Assembly: GCA_916613615.1 (NCBI GenBank)
Contig: OU744736.1
Coordinates: 2,400,330-2,464,329, forward strand
Length of the DNA: 64,000 nucleotides
Reading direction: 5' to 3'
Origin: Steromphala cineraria
Lineage: Eukaryota; Mollusca; Gastropoda; Trochida; Trochidae
Shown here: positions 1-12,830 of the stretch, piece after piece
Numbering within the stretch: the first letter of the stretch is position 1
How the letters are laid out: the number at the start of each line of letters is the position of its first letter
Notes under the pieces: model-generated
Told to the model about the DNA's origin: nothing
Seen by the model: only the letters and a program-made list of their open reading frames with translations
Database searches by the model: none
Made by a program: the position numbers and the translations under genes

Positions 1-1281
1 AAACTCTGATTATTTTGCATTCTGTCATGTCTGTATTATAACTTGATAAATTAATTTTTACATTTCTGTAATTCAATTTCTTCACTTCAGTCTACTGTGT
101 TTTACAGAATTATTTTGTATTTATTAAGTGTAGGAGAGCATTTAGTGAAGTAAATCACAAAGGACTAACAAGAATAACTGAGGAGGCTTCGTTAGCATAT
201 ACAAACATTGCTGTACAGATTTATATATCTCTGTACTTGTAAACATTCCCTACAATTTCAACAACATTGAGCCTCGCTTTACACGTCTAACATTGATGTA
301 GTTATATAAGCATTCACGAAAACATTATATTGAAATACAAATTGTTGCATACAGTTAGCAAGATATTTTTCTACTCTTTGATTTTGAAAGACAATGTCAG
401 TTTATCTTTAATCTCAGTTTTTTAATTAATTGTGTTTTTCAGTATTTTGTTGCATAATATATGTAGACACGCCGCTTATCTGGAGTACTGTAAGAGTCCG
501 ACCATTTGAGTACTCGAATCCAATATTTAGTCTCTCATCCAGACCCTAAAGCAAAAATATTTAATTGATGACCAACCAAGTCTAGAAAAGTATCGCAAGT
601 CTAGATCCGCGGCCCTCTGGAGTTAAAGCATCTTCTGGGCTACATTTTGTTATCATACATGATTTGTTTAAAATATTATCAATATTGAAAAAAATACTTC
701 TGAGACTACATATTAGTCCAACCAATATTTTGAACCCATATATATAACGACTGGAATGCTAAGATGGTTGTAAGTGCAGTAAGTTCAACAAACAAATATA
801 AGTAACAAGAAGCACATTGGTGCAGCACAACACAATAATTGACTTGTAGACTAGATTAACCGTTTTACCATAAGAAACAGTAACAAATATATTATTGGGT
901 ATGATTTTTGGCTTGCAAGGGGGAAAGTGTTCATTTATCATCCAAAAGTGATAGCTAGTTTGGCATCTATTTGGCTTTTCTGTAAAATCACAAAGAAAGG
1001 GCACTGAGAAAAAGAGGCCCAAAACTGGAAGAAATAAGCTTATGAAGACACTTAATTTTCAAAAGTTGACGGAAACGAATCTAAACTTTGAAAAGTTGTT
1101 GAACCATATTTAAAGCTATCTCAATTCTTGGAATAAATGGTCAAACTTCAAACAGCCCAGGTTCTAGAAGATTTCATAAATACACTGTTTTTTAACCACA
1201 ACAATATTAAAACTTTTGTCTCCAACGTTATACATCATTGCAAACCAAAGCAAATTTCAATAAACGTCATTCTGAGTTTCA
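1..1281. other. Non-coding flank downstream of the glycosyltransferase
   Basis: This is AT-rich DNA with no reading frame that looks like protein. The first part of it should hold the 3' UTR of the minus-strand glycosyltransferase. The closest AATAAA signal on that strand (TTTATT on plus, about 120-125) lies more than 1.1 kb beyond the stop, so the transcript end is not clear. Confidence 0.5.
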
Positions 1282-2316
1282 TCAATAAACAGTCCTGTTA
1301 ACCAGAGCCAGATCGCATGATTCGTGTTCTGAATCCCAAAACCAGTGGTTCCACTTCTTTGCACGGTCTATTTTAGGTTTGTTGCCGATGACCCAATTAT
1401 TATTGATGAGGAGTGGATGCATCTTCTTACGGACGGTCTCGTTCCACGTGTACCACTTCCCATCAGGGAAAAGGTCAAGGTCAAGCAGTTTGACCCTGAT
1501 GTCAGCGTACTTCTTATTAATGAGGCCGGAGAGGTACATTTGGTCATTGTCCCCTTCGGAGATAGCCTTGTTGTGACCAAGTTTCTTTATCCTCCCCAAC
1601 AAATCCACCAGCATTTTTGTGAGCTTGTTCCAGAGTTTGAGAACTCTTAGATTTGGAACCAGATAGAGGTAACCATAACCAATTAAACCAGGCCGCTCCG
1701 CCACTTTAATTCCGACAACATCGTAACCTTTACCCTGCTTTTGAGTTTCCGGTATGGGATTGGCCAACCACAGACAGTCCACTTCGAAAAGAAGAAGTTC
1801 AACTTCACGTCGAATCAGCTCCATGAGAATACGAGTCCTCCATGAGGTTATTCTGATGTATCCAGCGTGAGTGTATTCTTGGTTTCCGTTAAACTCCTCG
1901 CCTCCGGGAAGGGAGACAATATTCATATGTGGCCACTGACGCAGCAGGGTATCTCTCGACTTGATGTCTGTCACCACAATGATCACCTGGGAGTGAATGC
2001 CCATATACACAGTATTACACAGCCAGCTCTGCGCAAAAGGGACGTAGGCATCATTTATAACTGCTATTAGAACCGGTTTTCCTGTCCTTTTGATCTTTTC
2101 AGCCATATGTATGATCAATTTAATGTCACTCAACTTTTGACCATTTTCTGTATTCTTATCATATTTCTCTAGTCTACTTCGGCCGATATGTTCTTCAAAT
2201 ATGGAGGGATGATAAGTTGGTTTAGTCGATGCTATAAACACATTGTAGATGACTACTACTGCGAGTACTAGGAGTAACAAGCTGCAAATGGTTCTAATCC
2301 GAGTCCACCGATACAT
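1282..2316 (-). CDS. Type II membrane glycosyltransferase, Nucleotid_trans (PF03407)-like
   Basis: A complete 344-aa protein that probably acts in the Golgi, transferring a sugar from a nucleotide sugar to a glycan or glycoprotein. Residues 1-8 are basic. Residues 9-28 are a single hydrophobic signal anchor, which gives a short cytosolic tail, a stem and a lumenal catalytic domain. The domain starts near residue 80 with a beta strand (PVLIAVIND). It has an acidic strand end FEVDCLW at 177-183, where the family carries a DxD-type metal and nucleotide-sugar site; here it reads E-V-D. Other family-like blocks are GDNDQMYL (255-262) and an Asn/Trp-rich C-terminal block (303-325). Possible N-glycosylation sites are at 292 and 340. 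The coding region is one exon. This fold is common in plants and expanded in molluscs; related plant enzymes add xylose or arabinose. Donor and acceptor cannot be told from sequence. Confidence 0.8.
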   Translation of the reverse strand: MYRWTRIRTICSLLLLVLAVVVIYNVFIASTKPTYHPSIFEEHIGRSRLEKYDKNTENGQKLSDIKLIIHMAEKIKRTGKPVLIAVINDAYVPFAQSWLCNTVYMGIHSQVIIVVTDIKSRDTLLRQWPHMNIVSLPGGEEFNGNQEYTHAGYIRITSWRTRILMELIRREVELLLFEVDCLWLANPIPETQKQGKGYDVVGIKVAERPGLIGYGYLYLVPNLRVLKLWNKLTKMLVDLLGRIKKLGHNKAISEGDNDQMYLSGLINKKYADIRVKLLDLDLFPDGKWYTWNETVRKKMHPLLINNNWVIGNKPKIDRAKKWNHWFWDSEHESCDLALVNRTVY

Positions 2317-2402
2317 CTTGAAGTCTCAGTCTTTCCCTCCAGGTGACCCAGCATCACAGCTCCGACATTGTTTGCCCCGACTTCTGGTCATGTCATCTCA
2401 AC
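2317..2402 (-). other. 5' UTR segment of the glycosyltransferase with a likely splice acceptor
   Basis: Read on the minus strand, the sequence just upstream shows a pyrimidine-containing stretch ending in TGTTGCAG, followed by GTTGAG. That is a plausible 3' splice site placing the exon start near 2402, 86 nt before the ATG. The segment contains two short upstream ATGs. If the acceptor is used, the promoter lies further right, beyond the bases examined here. Confidence 0.4.
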
Positions 2403-5400
2403 CTGCAACATGGAGACAAGAGATTTTGAAATATGAAGGACTGGGAAAGACATATTTGATTATGTGATATTTTAAGAGTTTCCACCAATTTGCTAAAATT
2501 TCAAATCGGCCTTTGCCCTTGTATCAATAGTTGAAGTAAACTTTCCAACTTTTTTTATGGGAATTTTTTCATCTAACGTGCAATATTGCTCACAGCCCCA
2601 GGCTTTCCACAATCCCGGAAATGCAACATTTGTTTCTGCATTAAGATCGCTTGAATGATGACAAATTGACAATAGGGCTTAAAATAAAAAATCTTCTGAT
2701 CTATGTACATGTACCAAACATACGGTATTCAAGTTAGTATATACACATATTCAACTAGCACTTTAAATGGACAGTGCTATCTGATCAGGGTATATATTTT
2801 AGAAACAAATTTCCAACCAAACTACAGCAAAGCTTGTCACTTGCGTTCAGCAGAAGTGTTGTTGCTTTTTTAAATATGCTATTAGAACGTTTCGAGTTTA
2901 ATATCATCTTAAAAGTTTGCAGTTAACTGTGAGAAAGAACTGGACGTGGCTATCATGTTAAAATTTCAAGCAATGTCAGTCTACGAATGAAGTTTATATT
3001 GAGAATATGTTATATGTTTGATTAATAATAGATAAGGCTTTGAATACATTATTGTTTAAACATAAATGCATTATTTGATTATTTATTAATTGTTATCCTT
3101 CACGCATCCGAGTACTGCTGGTGTCGGGGCACTGCCACAGCTGTTATTGTTTCTTATTATATAAAACTTCTTCTAAAATAAAACCTTTTTATTAAAGGGA
3201 CCATTCGAGCGGGGTATTTTTTGTGGAAACGAAATTCAGGAGGACTTTCCTGTTTATAATTATATATGATTTTTACATGATAATTAAATTCACACTTAAT
3301 TTCAAATATGTTTGTGAAGTTAGCATTTCAGTTGTTCAAGATTAAACAATTTGCCAAAGAATAAAGTGTATCGCTCAAAAAATAAAAACATCGTGAAATG
3401 AAGCCAATCATCGAAGCTACGATCGTGGAATGCATTACTACGACAAAATGCTGTCGTAACTGGTAAATTTTATTATGAATTATTTGTAAATATGCTCCTC
3501 TTCAATCAATCAAGTAATTATTTCTTTATCTTGTTAATGATTTAGCAATGCTTACGTTTCAAAATGGCGGACGAAATGCAGTCTAGTGGTGCCTTTAAAG
3601 CACTTTAATTAGGAAAAACAAACAAAACATAAACTGATAAGGATATGCAGTAGGCCTATCACATTTGGATTTAACTGGTTGATCCAGATAGACCTACCTG
3701 CTCAGTATGTACATAGGGGACTCTGTTAGCGGGGCCCATTTACCTGCTATAATATCATGTGATGGTTTACCAGCTACCTGCATTTAATACACATATGTTA
3801 TATTCCATCCCACTCTTCTTAAACATGATAATGGGTATATCCATACCTTATAACATGGGAATATCTATTACATTATATGTTATTTTCCATTTCATTCTCT
3901 TCATCGTGATAATGAGTATATCCATACGTGATATGCTCTATTTCATTCTTAATCATGATAATGGGTATATCCATAATATTGTTCTATTCCATTCCATTCT
4001 TCATCATCATAACGGGTGTGGCCAACGCAGCTTCCCACCCTGACTGCAGCAGCCAACAGTTTATTCCAATCTTCAATCTTTCGTTTGGTATTGATTAGTT
4101 TGTGCTTCAAAATGTGCAAAGACAAAATATTAACATTGATCAGACATGATCTTTACAGAAAAGAAAAAGGTGGGATAACACTTACCTTTCTCGATGTCAT
4201 CAAAACGCAATCAATGATTGAAGACAAAAGCATACAGCATGCTTCTTGCCTAGATATCGACGGCTTAGATACCGACCACGTGACCGGCGTTCGCCTCTCT
4301 GTGACAAAGTCGAGTTAAATCATGCGCATCAGCGAGAAAATAGTCGTCTTTGAAATTTACACATTCGGTCGAAGGTTTTCAGATTATCTCTGTCTTAGTT
4401 GCGCTAGTCAATCAGACCCTCTGGTCTTGTGATTTACTGTTTTTTTTGTTTCCGTAAGCCGGATAGTGCAAGCTTCCAATCAAGAACAGCAAAGTTGATA
4501 TATCCGGAAGAAGGGACATAACTCGATATTTTAGCTTTTGGAGCAGAAAGACACGTTGGCCAGCCGATTAAGACAGGATCGAATCCTACTTTTTTTTACA
4601 ATAGTTGTATATTTGTGTTTTTTCATACAACATTAGACTAACTAACAGTATATAATTACAGCGTCCATATTTTATATTATGAAAATAGATATAGACATTG
4701 TTGCAAAAAGTTGACATTGAATTTTAACATTTTATAATGAATTCTGTTATAAAGAGACTTTCCTGTCCTAATTTGTGATTTATTTGCTCAAATTGTTCAC
4801 GGAAAATGCATATCTCATGTTTGGAGACATTACCACTTCATTAGGGTCAAAGGATGATTTCGGTTAGTTTAAAATTCTAAGAGAGAAATATAGGCTAACG
4901 TATTTTATCTTCCTGAAATCTACAACAAGAAAATGCTCCTCGCATCGCCTTCTACAAGATCTAATCAGGGTTTGAAAATAGTACCACCAGCCTTGAAATA
5001 AACAGAGACCCTATATATAGGCTCTCTGAGATAACGGATATTTTTGTTTCTATCAAAAGCTATTTCAAAACACCTGACAGGTATTTCAACGTGGAAGGTA
5101 TCCACATGAAGGTATTATTTATGGACTAATGGACTAATGTTGTACAATAACAATCCATGCATCAACTGAGTGATAAGACATCACATGTTGACAGACCTGC
5201 CATACTTCATTGTTCCCGTGTCAAGGTCAACTTGCACTCGAGGCGATTCAAACTGCTACGCTGGTAGAAATATCGTTTTCTTGAAAGAAAAAATAGGAAA
5301 ACGAGGTAAAACAATTTGGGGTAGGAAGAAATGATAGGGTATACTTAATCAACGTTATTTATGCTACGTTATTGCGTATCATCAAAACAACATCGAGCGA

Positions 5401-6097
5401 CCTGAGACGCACAAAGGTCAAGATACTGAATGCGATGAAATATAAATTTTTTAGAAAATAGATGGGTAATGTATTTAATATGATACTATAATTAATCCTT
5501 AGAATTCAATATAAGAAGTTCAAACATGGTAATAAACTGATATAAACGGAGAAGAAGAATGTTCTACCGGTGAATAATGACATACGGGTTTTCTATGTAT
5601 AAATCATAATCTCTATCAGTATAAAAATTACAATTGACCCAAAATATGCGTTTCATCGTCGAAGGAAGGTTCTATATAATAATACTACAAATAAGGCCTA
5701 CCCCGACGGATCCGTCCGATGTTAATTACTTTTTGTATAAAAGACCCATTTCAAAGCTAAAAAGAAATACTCATGGTCTTTACGTGTCAACTAGATAATT
5801 TCAATAATCTTGAGGTTTTTTTTAATAGAGTGGTTATAAACAAGACAGTTTGTCTGTGGTTGCACCTCAATGTAGATACACCGCTCTTTATGCTTTTGAA
5901 CACATTCAATATGATCTAACTCTCTGCGGGTTTTAAATCCCATGTTGACAATGATAAAAATATGAAAACATGTTATTTGACAGAAAATAAAAAGCTCATG
6001 ACGTGTTTATACCACACTTTGTCTTTCTTCAATTTCCTTCGATATCCAAAAATCATTTGGTTCCGCATTACCCTCATCCTTTCCTTCTACGTCAAAA
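2403..6097. other. Intergenic or intronic DNA without a recognised gene
   Basis: No convincing exon, RNA gene or element was seen apart from the degenerate repeat at 3822-4012. Reading frames of 60-100 codons here have no domain-like composition. Confidence 0.5.
3822..4012 (+). repeat. Degenerate short tandem repeat
   Basis: The motif ATAATGGGTATATCCATA recurs with small changes near 3829, 3909 and 3957, embedded in TTCCATTTCATTCTTC-like sequence. The spacing is uneven (about 80 and 48 bp). This is a decayed tandem array whose apparent reading frame is an artefact. Confidence 0.5.
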
Positions 6098-6165
6098 CCA
6101 CAAGCACCTGATGCATTACTATATATATAGTATATGAGTAATACCATGCGTCAAGTGCTTGTGGT
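6098..6165. repeat. Imperfect 68-bp hairpin
   Basis: ACCACAAGCAC at the left is the reverse complement of the right end (GTGCTTGTGGT), and pairing continues inward through GATGCATTACT against AGTAATACCATGC with a few mismatches and a slip. The centre is TA-rich. It could be a very small foldback element; CAAAAC occurs on both sides in different phase. Confidence 0.6.
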
Positions 6166-6850
6166 CAAAACGGCAAATATATAAAGTAAATAATATTTAT
6201 TTGATGTTCATTCTGTTTATGTGCTTAACAAAGATTTTACGACGCTTCATTTTTATAATAACACGAAGCATATATATGGGCATTGCATCTCAGGATGCAC
6301 TGCATTATTCAATAATATCTATTATCTCTTAAGTTAAATACTAACATGTCCAATAATAAGATATTACTTTTATGGGTTCTACCGAAGGTAAGACAGCCGC
6401 CAAGTTGGTGCAATAATATATGTATGTTTACTCAAATGTCAGTAAACTAAACCTGAGATCCTAAAGTATCAAATATATTGTAGGAAGTGACCTTTTTTTG
6501 TCCCTGTTACATACATCTACAACCAAATCCATGCCTGAAACGACTTCTCTAATGAGAAAAGCAGCCCCTCACACAAAAATTAAAGTTACATGTAAAATTT
6601 GGAACATTTGCATGCTGTCTAATATGCATGTTTATGGTTGGGTGTTGGGTTCAAGCAATTTGATCAGTGATCTGATTTAAGGTTATTTATCCTTAAATTA
6701 CTCTGCCTACGTAAACAATCACTGTAGGACATCCTAGAATGTGTACATAATGTTCTGAACAAATATTCTTGATGCTTAAACTTTATGAGTAGAATACAAC
6801 AATCATGAAAAAAGATTAGTTTTCCTCCTCCAGACAGTATCGAAACAGCG

Positions 6851-9800
6851 TGCTTGTAGCATCACAAAAGCGTGACTGTACTGAGGTATCATCCTAACGT
6901 GATTGTAGCATCACCACAACGTGACTGTAACGTCCCCACAACGTGACTGTAACGTCCCCACAACGTCACTGCAGCATAAACAGAGTGTGACTGCAGGATC
7001 ATCACAACGTGACTGTAGCATAACCACGTGACTGTAACATAACCGCAATTTGACTGCAGCATAAACAGAGTGTGACTGTAGCATCACCACAACGTGACTG
7101 TAACATCACCAAAACGTGACTTTAACATCACCAAAACGTGACTGCAGCATAACTACAACGTGACTGCAGCATCATCACAACGTGACTCATCACCAAAACG
7201 TGACTGCGGCATCGCCACAACTTGACTGTAGCATAACCACAACGTGACTGTAGCATAACCGCAATGTGATTGCTGCATCGCCACAACTTGACTGTAGCAT
7301 AACCACAATGTGATTGCTGCATCGCCACAACGTGACTGTAGCATAACCACAATGTGATTGCTGCATCGCCACAACGTCACTGTAGCATAACCACAATGTG
7401 ATTGCTGCATCGCCACAACTTGACTGTAGCATAACCACAATGTGATTGCTGCATCGCCACAACGTCACTGTAGCATAACCACAATGTGATTGCTGCATCG
7501 CCACAACGTCACTGTAGCATAACCACAATGTGATTGCTGCATCGCCACAACGTGACTGTAGCATAACCACAATGTGATTGCTGCATCGCCACAACGTCAC
7601 TGTAGCATAACCACAATGTGATTGCTGCATCGCCACAACGTGACTGTAGCATAACCACAATGTGATTGCTGCATCGCCACAACGTCACTGTAGCATAACC
7701 ACAATGTGATTGCTGCATCGCCACAACTTGACTGTAGCATAACCACAATGTAATTGCTGCATCGCCACAACGTGACTGTAGCATAACCACAATGTGATTG
7801 CTGCATCACCACAACGTCACTTTAGCATCACCACAACGTGACTGTAACATCACCACAACGTGACTGCAGCATCATCACAACGTGACTGTAACATCACCAA
7901 AACGTGACTGCAGCATAACCACAACGTGACTGCGGCATCACCACAACGTGACTGTAACATCACCAAAACGTGACTGCAGCATAACCACAACGTGACTGCG
8001 GCATCACCACAACGTGACTGTAACATCACCAAAACGTGACTGCAGCATCACCTCAAATGATTGTAACATCACCAAAACGTGACTGCAGCATAACCTCAAT
8101 GTGACTGTAGCATCACCACAACATGACGTCTCTGCAGGATCATAACAACGTGCCTGTAACATCATCAAAACGTGACTGCATCATCATCACAACATAGTTG
8201 TAACACAGCCACAATGTGATTGCTGCATCGCCACAACTTGACTGTAGCATAACCACAATGTAATTGCTGCATCGCCACAACGTGACTGTAGCATAACCAC
8301 AATGTGATTGCTGCATCACCACAACGTCACTTTAGCATCACCACAACGTGACTGTAACATCACCACAACGTGACTGCAGCATCATCACAACGTGACTGTA
8401 ACATCACCAAAACGTGACTGCAGCATAACCACAACGTGACTGCGGCATCACCACAACGTGACTGTAACATCACCAAAACGTGACTGCAGCATAACCACAA
8501 CGTGACTGCGGCATCACCACAACGTGACTGTAACATCACCACAACGTGACTGTAACATCACCAAAACGTGACTGCAGCATCACCTCAAATGATTGTAACA
8601 TCACCAAAACGTGACTGCAGCATAACCTCAATGTGACTGTAGCATCACCACAACATGACGTCTCTGCAGGATCATAACAACGTGCCTGTAACATCATCAA
8701 AACGTGACTGCATCATCATCACAACATAGTTGTAACACAGCCACAATGTGATTGCTGCATCGCCACAACTTGACTGTAGCATAACCACAATGTAATTGCT
8801 GCATCGCCACAACGTGACTGTAGCATAACCGCAATGTGATTGCTGCATCGCCACAACTTGACTGTAGCATAACCACAATGTAATTGCTGCATCGCCACAA
8901 CTTGACTGTAGCATAACCGCAATGTGATTGCTGCATCACCACAACTTGACTGTAGCATAACCACAATGTGATTGCTGCATCGCCACAAATTGACTGTAGC
9001 ATAACCACAATGTAATTGCTGCATCGCCACAACTTGACTGTAGCATAACCGCAATGTGATTGCTGCATCGCCACAACGTCACTGTAGCATAACCACAATG
9101 TGATTGCATCATCGCCACAACGTGACTGTAGCATAACCACAATGTGATTGCATCATCGCCACAACTTGACTGTAGCATAACCACAATGTGATTGCATCAT
9201 CGCCACAACGTGACTGTAGCATAACCACAATGTGATTGCTGCATCGCCACAACTTGACTGTAGCATAACCACAATGTGATTGCATCATCGCCACAACTTG
9301 ACTGTAGCATAACCACAATGTGATTGCATCATCGCCACAACGTGACTGTAGCATAACCACAATGTGATTGCTGCATCACCACAACGTGACTGTAGCATCA
9401 CCACAATGTGATTGCTGCATCGCCACAACTTGACTGTAGCATAACCACAATGTGATTGCATCATCGCCACAACTTGACTGTAGCATAACCACAATGTGAT
9501 TGCATCATCGCCACAACGTGACTGTAGCATAACCACAATGTGATTGCATCATCGCCACAACGTGACTGTAGCATAACCACAATGTGATTGCTGCATCGCC
9601 ACAACTTGACTGTAGCATAACCACAATGTGATTGCATCATCGCCACAACTTGACTGTAGCATAACCACAATGTGATTGCATCATCGCCACAACGTGACTG
9701 TAGCATAACCACAATGTGATTGCTGCATCACCACAACGTGACTGTAGCATCACCACAACGTGACTGTAGCATAACCACAATCTGATTGCTGCATCGCCAC

Positions 9801-10432
9801 AACGTCACTGTAGCATAACCACAATGTGATTGCTGCATCGCCACAACGTCACTGTAGCATAACCACAATGTGATTGCATCATCGCCACAACGTCACTGTA
9901 GCATAACCACAATGTGATTGCATCATCACCACAACTTGACTGTAGCATAACCACAATGTAATTGCTGCATCGCCACAACTTGACTGTAGCATAACCACAA
10001 TGTGATTGCTGCATCGCCACAACGTGACTGTAGCATAACCACAATGTGATTGCTGCATCGCCACAACGTCACTGTAGCATAACCACAATGTGATTGCTGC
10101 ATCGCCACAACGTGACTGTAGCATAACCACAATGTGATTGCTGCATCGCCACAACGTGACTGTAGCATAACCACAATGTGATTGCATCATCGCCACAACT
10201 TGACTGTAGCATAACCACAATGTGATTGCATCATCGCCACAACGTGACTGTAGCATAACCACAATGTGATTGCTGCATCGCCACAACGTGACTGTAGCAT
10301 AACCACAATGTGATTGCTGCATCGCCACAACGTGACTGTAGCATAACCACAATGTGATTGCATCATCGCCACAACTTGACTGTAGCATAACCACAATGTG
10401 ATTGCTGCATCGCCACAACGTCACTGTAGCGT
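6851..10432. repeat. Satellite array of a 22-bp monomer organised as 44-bp dimers
   Basis: About 3.6 kb of head-to-tail 22-bp units. Type B reads CGTGACTGTAGCATAACCAC plus AA. Type A reads TGTGATTGCTGCATCGCCAC plus AA, with a common CATCATCG variant. A and B alternate to give a 44-bp dimer, and in 9109-9712 near-identical blocks repeat every 176 bp (four dimers). The left part (6851-7200) is the most diverged; the right part is the most regular. The minus strand of both monomers lacks stop codons, so reading frames of up to 197 codons appear in all frames. They are Cys/Met/His-rich repeats and should not be called genes. Confidence 0.95.
7702..8742. repeat. Internal duplication of about 0.5 kb inside the satellite
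   Basis: Block 7702-8210 is repeated as 8211-8742. Landmarks fall 510 bp apart on the left (7801 and 8311) and 532 bp apart on the right (ACATGACGTCTCTGCAGG at 8121 and 8653). The second copy therefore carries one extra 22-bp monomer. Both copies end in the otherwise unique CATAGTTGTAACACAGCC. Confidence 0.85.
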
Positions 10433-12159
10433 AAAAATAACACAATGGCTTAAATCGAAATTCAAAATACAACTTTCACTTTCATTTCACGATATCCAAT
10501 TAAAACTTTTCCTGGAAAGCGCTGAACAAAAAATTTGAATCGGAGATACCCGACTGTCAGTTTTCTCAGTGCTCCGCGACCCATTGCTTATAACGAGTGT
10601 TAGAGCAGAAACGTGAGTAAAACATTTGAAATTCTTTTCTTTATATATCTTCGCTTGAGTTAATGTGAATGTCTAATAACAAGTAGGTGTACTAGAAAAG
10701 TAGACGTATATCGAACAATACACCTATAGTTAAAACAAAGGAAGCCATAGCAACGAGGTACTCCTACAATAGAGTTACCTTTCTTAAAAGATCAAAATCT
10801 TTTAAAAGGTAATGGTATAAGGATGGGCCAGAAATATACTGCCTTCATTAAATGATACCTTGTAACCGTAATAACCAAAACTCGAAAATCAAAAGCACCA
10901 TTCACAGTGCTTGGCATAAGTGACACCAACGGAAATTCATTTATTCAGTGGCATTTAGAAGTTGGCGTGGTTCGATAAGATGGTATTGATAACAGCTTCT
11001 TTCTCGCGATGTTTCTATTTATTAATTACTGTACTCCGTGCTGTGTAAGCTTAATCACTTTTCTGACTCCATGTACATCTGTGTATATAAATACAATACT
11101 GTATACTTCATCATCAGTTGCCTGAAAAATGAAAAAAAAGTCAGATTTTTCTCGTTTGGAAATTCATTTGTTCAAACATCTTACTTTCACTTTCACTTTC
11201 AATATTTCCTCCTACTGCGTGGTAAAAAACAAATTCATCTCGCTCCAGTGAAGCGTATAAAAATGACATCATAGATACATTTCCTGGAAACAGTTTGACA
11301 CAAAAGATCAAAATTGTTGCTTCAAAAACTTCAGTAAAGCCTTAAAAAGACATATTTCAATGTTTATGTAGCCTTGCTGTAAGTGTATTGTTGAAAGCTA
11401 ATTTAAACGAGAAATAAACAGTACATGTGCATTTCTTGTATTTAAGAGTTAGCTTTGTGTTGTTTTATTTACTAGAACAAACAGCCACGGGCTCTAAGAG
11501 TAATACGGTACCGCCATTATGTAGCATATTTTGCTCAACTCACTCTTTTGACCCTATTCTAAAACCCGTGTTCACTACACGTCTTTCATCTTCACAACGT
11601 CACGGGCGAAACGAAAAAGTTTCTCAACTTTTCCGTTCCCCTAAACGAGGAGTTGCTCGATACGTTTTCACCTTGCCGTGGGAAGATGCACGTCTTTAAA
11701 ACAGTAGCAAATCTGTCATTCTATAGAAGAGGCAATCCACAATGTAACGTAGTTCTTATCACAAATCGCACATGGGAATCGTCTGGGACATATTCAGGTC
11801 AGTGTAAGGTTAAAGTATAAAATGTAGCATTACCGGTAATACTTATATGATGTAGAAGATTTTTCTTGTCTATTTTTGGATGATCTTTTGGGCATAAAAT
11901 TAGGTTTATATTCAGTTCATGAAAATAACTATTTCAACATAACCCATCCTAAAGTTTTGGATGGATCCTAATTTTGGGGGAAAGACAATGGAATTTACGA
12001 ATCTAAGTGATCCTATACTTAATGACTTTCTCACAAGTTGGGAATAAAGTATTTTATAGAATCGACAAAACAAATTTCCCGTGATGACACCCTTCCGTGC
12101 CAATGCTTTTAAGGAGTATAGGCCTAGAACCAGATTTGGTCATAATTTAAGTTTTTTGT
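10433..12159. other. No recognised feature
   Basis: AT-rich sequence between the satellite and the nested repeats. Two frames near 11038-11274 and 11427-11699 are open but have no recognisable domain. The region could hold the promoter or a non-coding first exon of the plus-strand gene at 13332; nothing in the sequence proves it. Confidence 0.4.
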
Positions 12160-12830
12160 TAGTTGGTGCTGTTGCTCTTACATCCGCTGAACTTTGACAT
12201 TACGGCGCTCGGCCATTCAGAAAGCTTGCTCTATCTCGCTGAAGGCTTCAGATAGCTCAACGCTCAGTCTAAGTAAACCTAGCCTCACGATTATCCGTTA
12301 CACTGCTATACTGAGTCTAGAAAGGTCTGGTTGAGGGTCGCGTCAGCCGACCTTTCTGCGACCTATGACCCCCCAACGTTATACGTGCGAAGGCAGACTA
12401 TTGTGGCTTGGTAAGATCAGTTCTGATTGGTCAACTTGGTCACGTGGGCTGACGCGACTCTCAACCAAGCCTTTCTAGACTCAGTATAGCAGTGTAACGG
12501 ATAATAGTAAGGCTAGGTTTACTTAGACTGCTCAACGCTCAATGTTATTCCCCTGTTTGATGGTGTATGGGGTTCATCTTCATTCAGACAACATCGATCC
12601 ACTAAATATAGTTTCTCAATGACTACTCCGTTTGCTAAAATGTATTTATAGATAAGAAATTTTTATTATAAGATGGTTTATTGCAGTTTCTTGTTGTCTA
12701 TGAAAATAAGATTGCACACCAAACAGAAACTTGCATAGCGAAGAATATCACAAAGTTAGAGCATGCTTAATGTCGATAATTACGAAGCGATAAATGGTTT
12801 ATTGAAAATCATTTGTGTTCGTTGTTGCTT
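12160..12830. mobile_element. Old, end-less copy of the interior of the 31.6-kb MITE
   Basis: Segments match the inside of the element at 31636-32416: GGCCATTCAGAAAGCTTGCTCTA here against GGCCAATCAGAAAACTTGCCCTA near 31743, and ACAAAGTTAGAGC near 12752 against ACTAAGTTAGAGC near 31963. The terminal palindromes are not seen here. A younger 266-bp element is inserted in it. Confidence 0.5.
12265..12530. mobile_element. 266-bp MITE with ~85-bp inverted repeats and a 9-bp target duplication
   Basis: The element begins CAGTCTAAGTAAACCTAGCC and ends with its reverse complement. The arms stay alike for about 85 bp, down to GTCGCGTCAGCC against GGCTGACGCGAC. It is flanked exactly by CTCAACGCT on both sides (12256-12264 and 12531-12539). 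Long arms with a 9-bp duplication resemble Mutator-like (MULE) non-autonomous elements, but no transposase is present to test that. Confidence 0.85.

Noticed and set aside
4540..4600. GGATCGAATCC resembling a tRNA T-arm
   Set aside because: No acceptor, D or anticodon stem can be drawn upstream.
6851..10432. Possible CRISPR array
   Set aside because: The units are contiguous with no unique spacers, and the setting is animal nuclear DNA.
7128..10472. More than a dozen overlapping minus-strand frames of 60-197 codons
   Set aside because: They come from a 22-bp satellite whose reverse complement lacks stops; residue pattern is only the repeat read in rotating frames.
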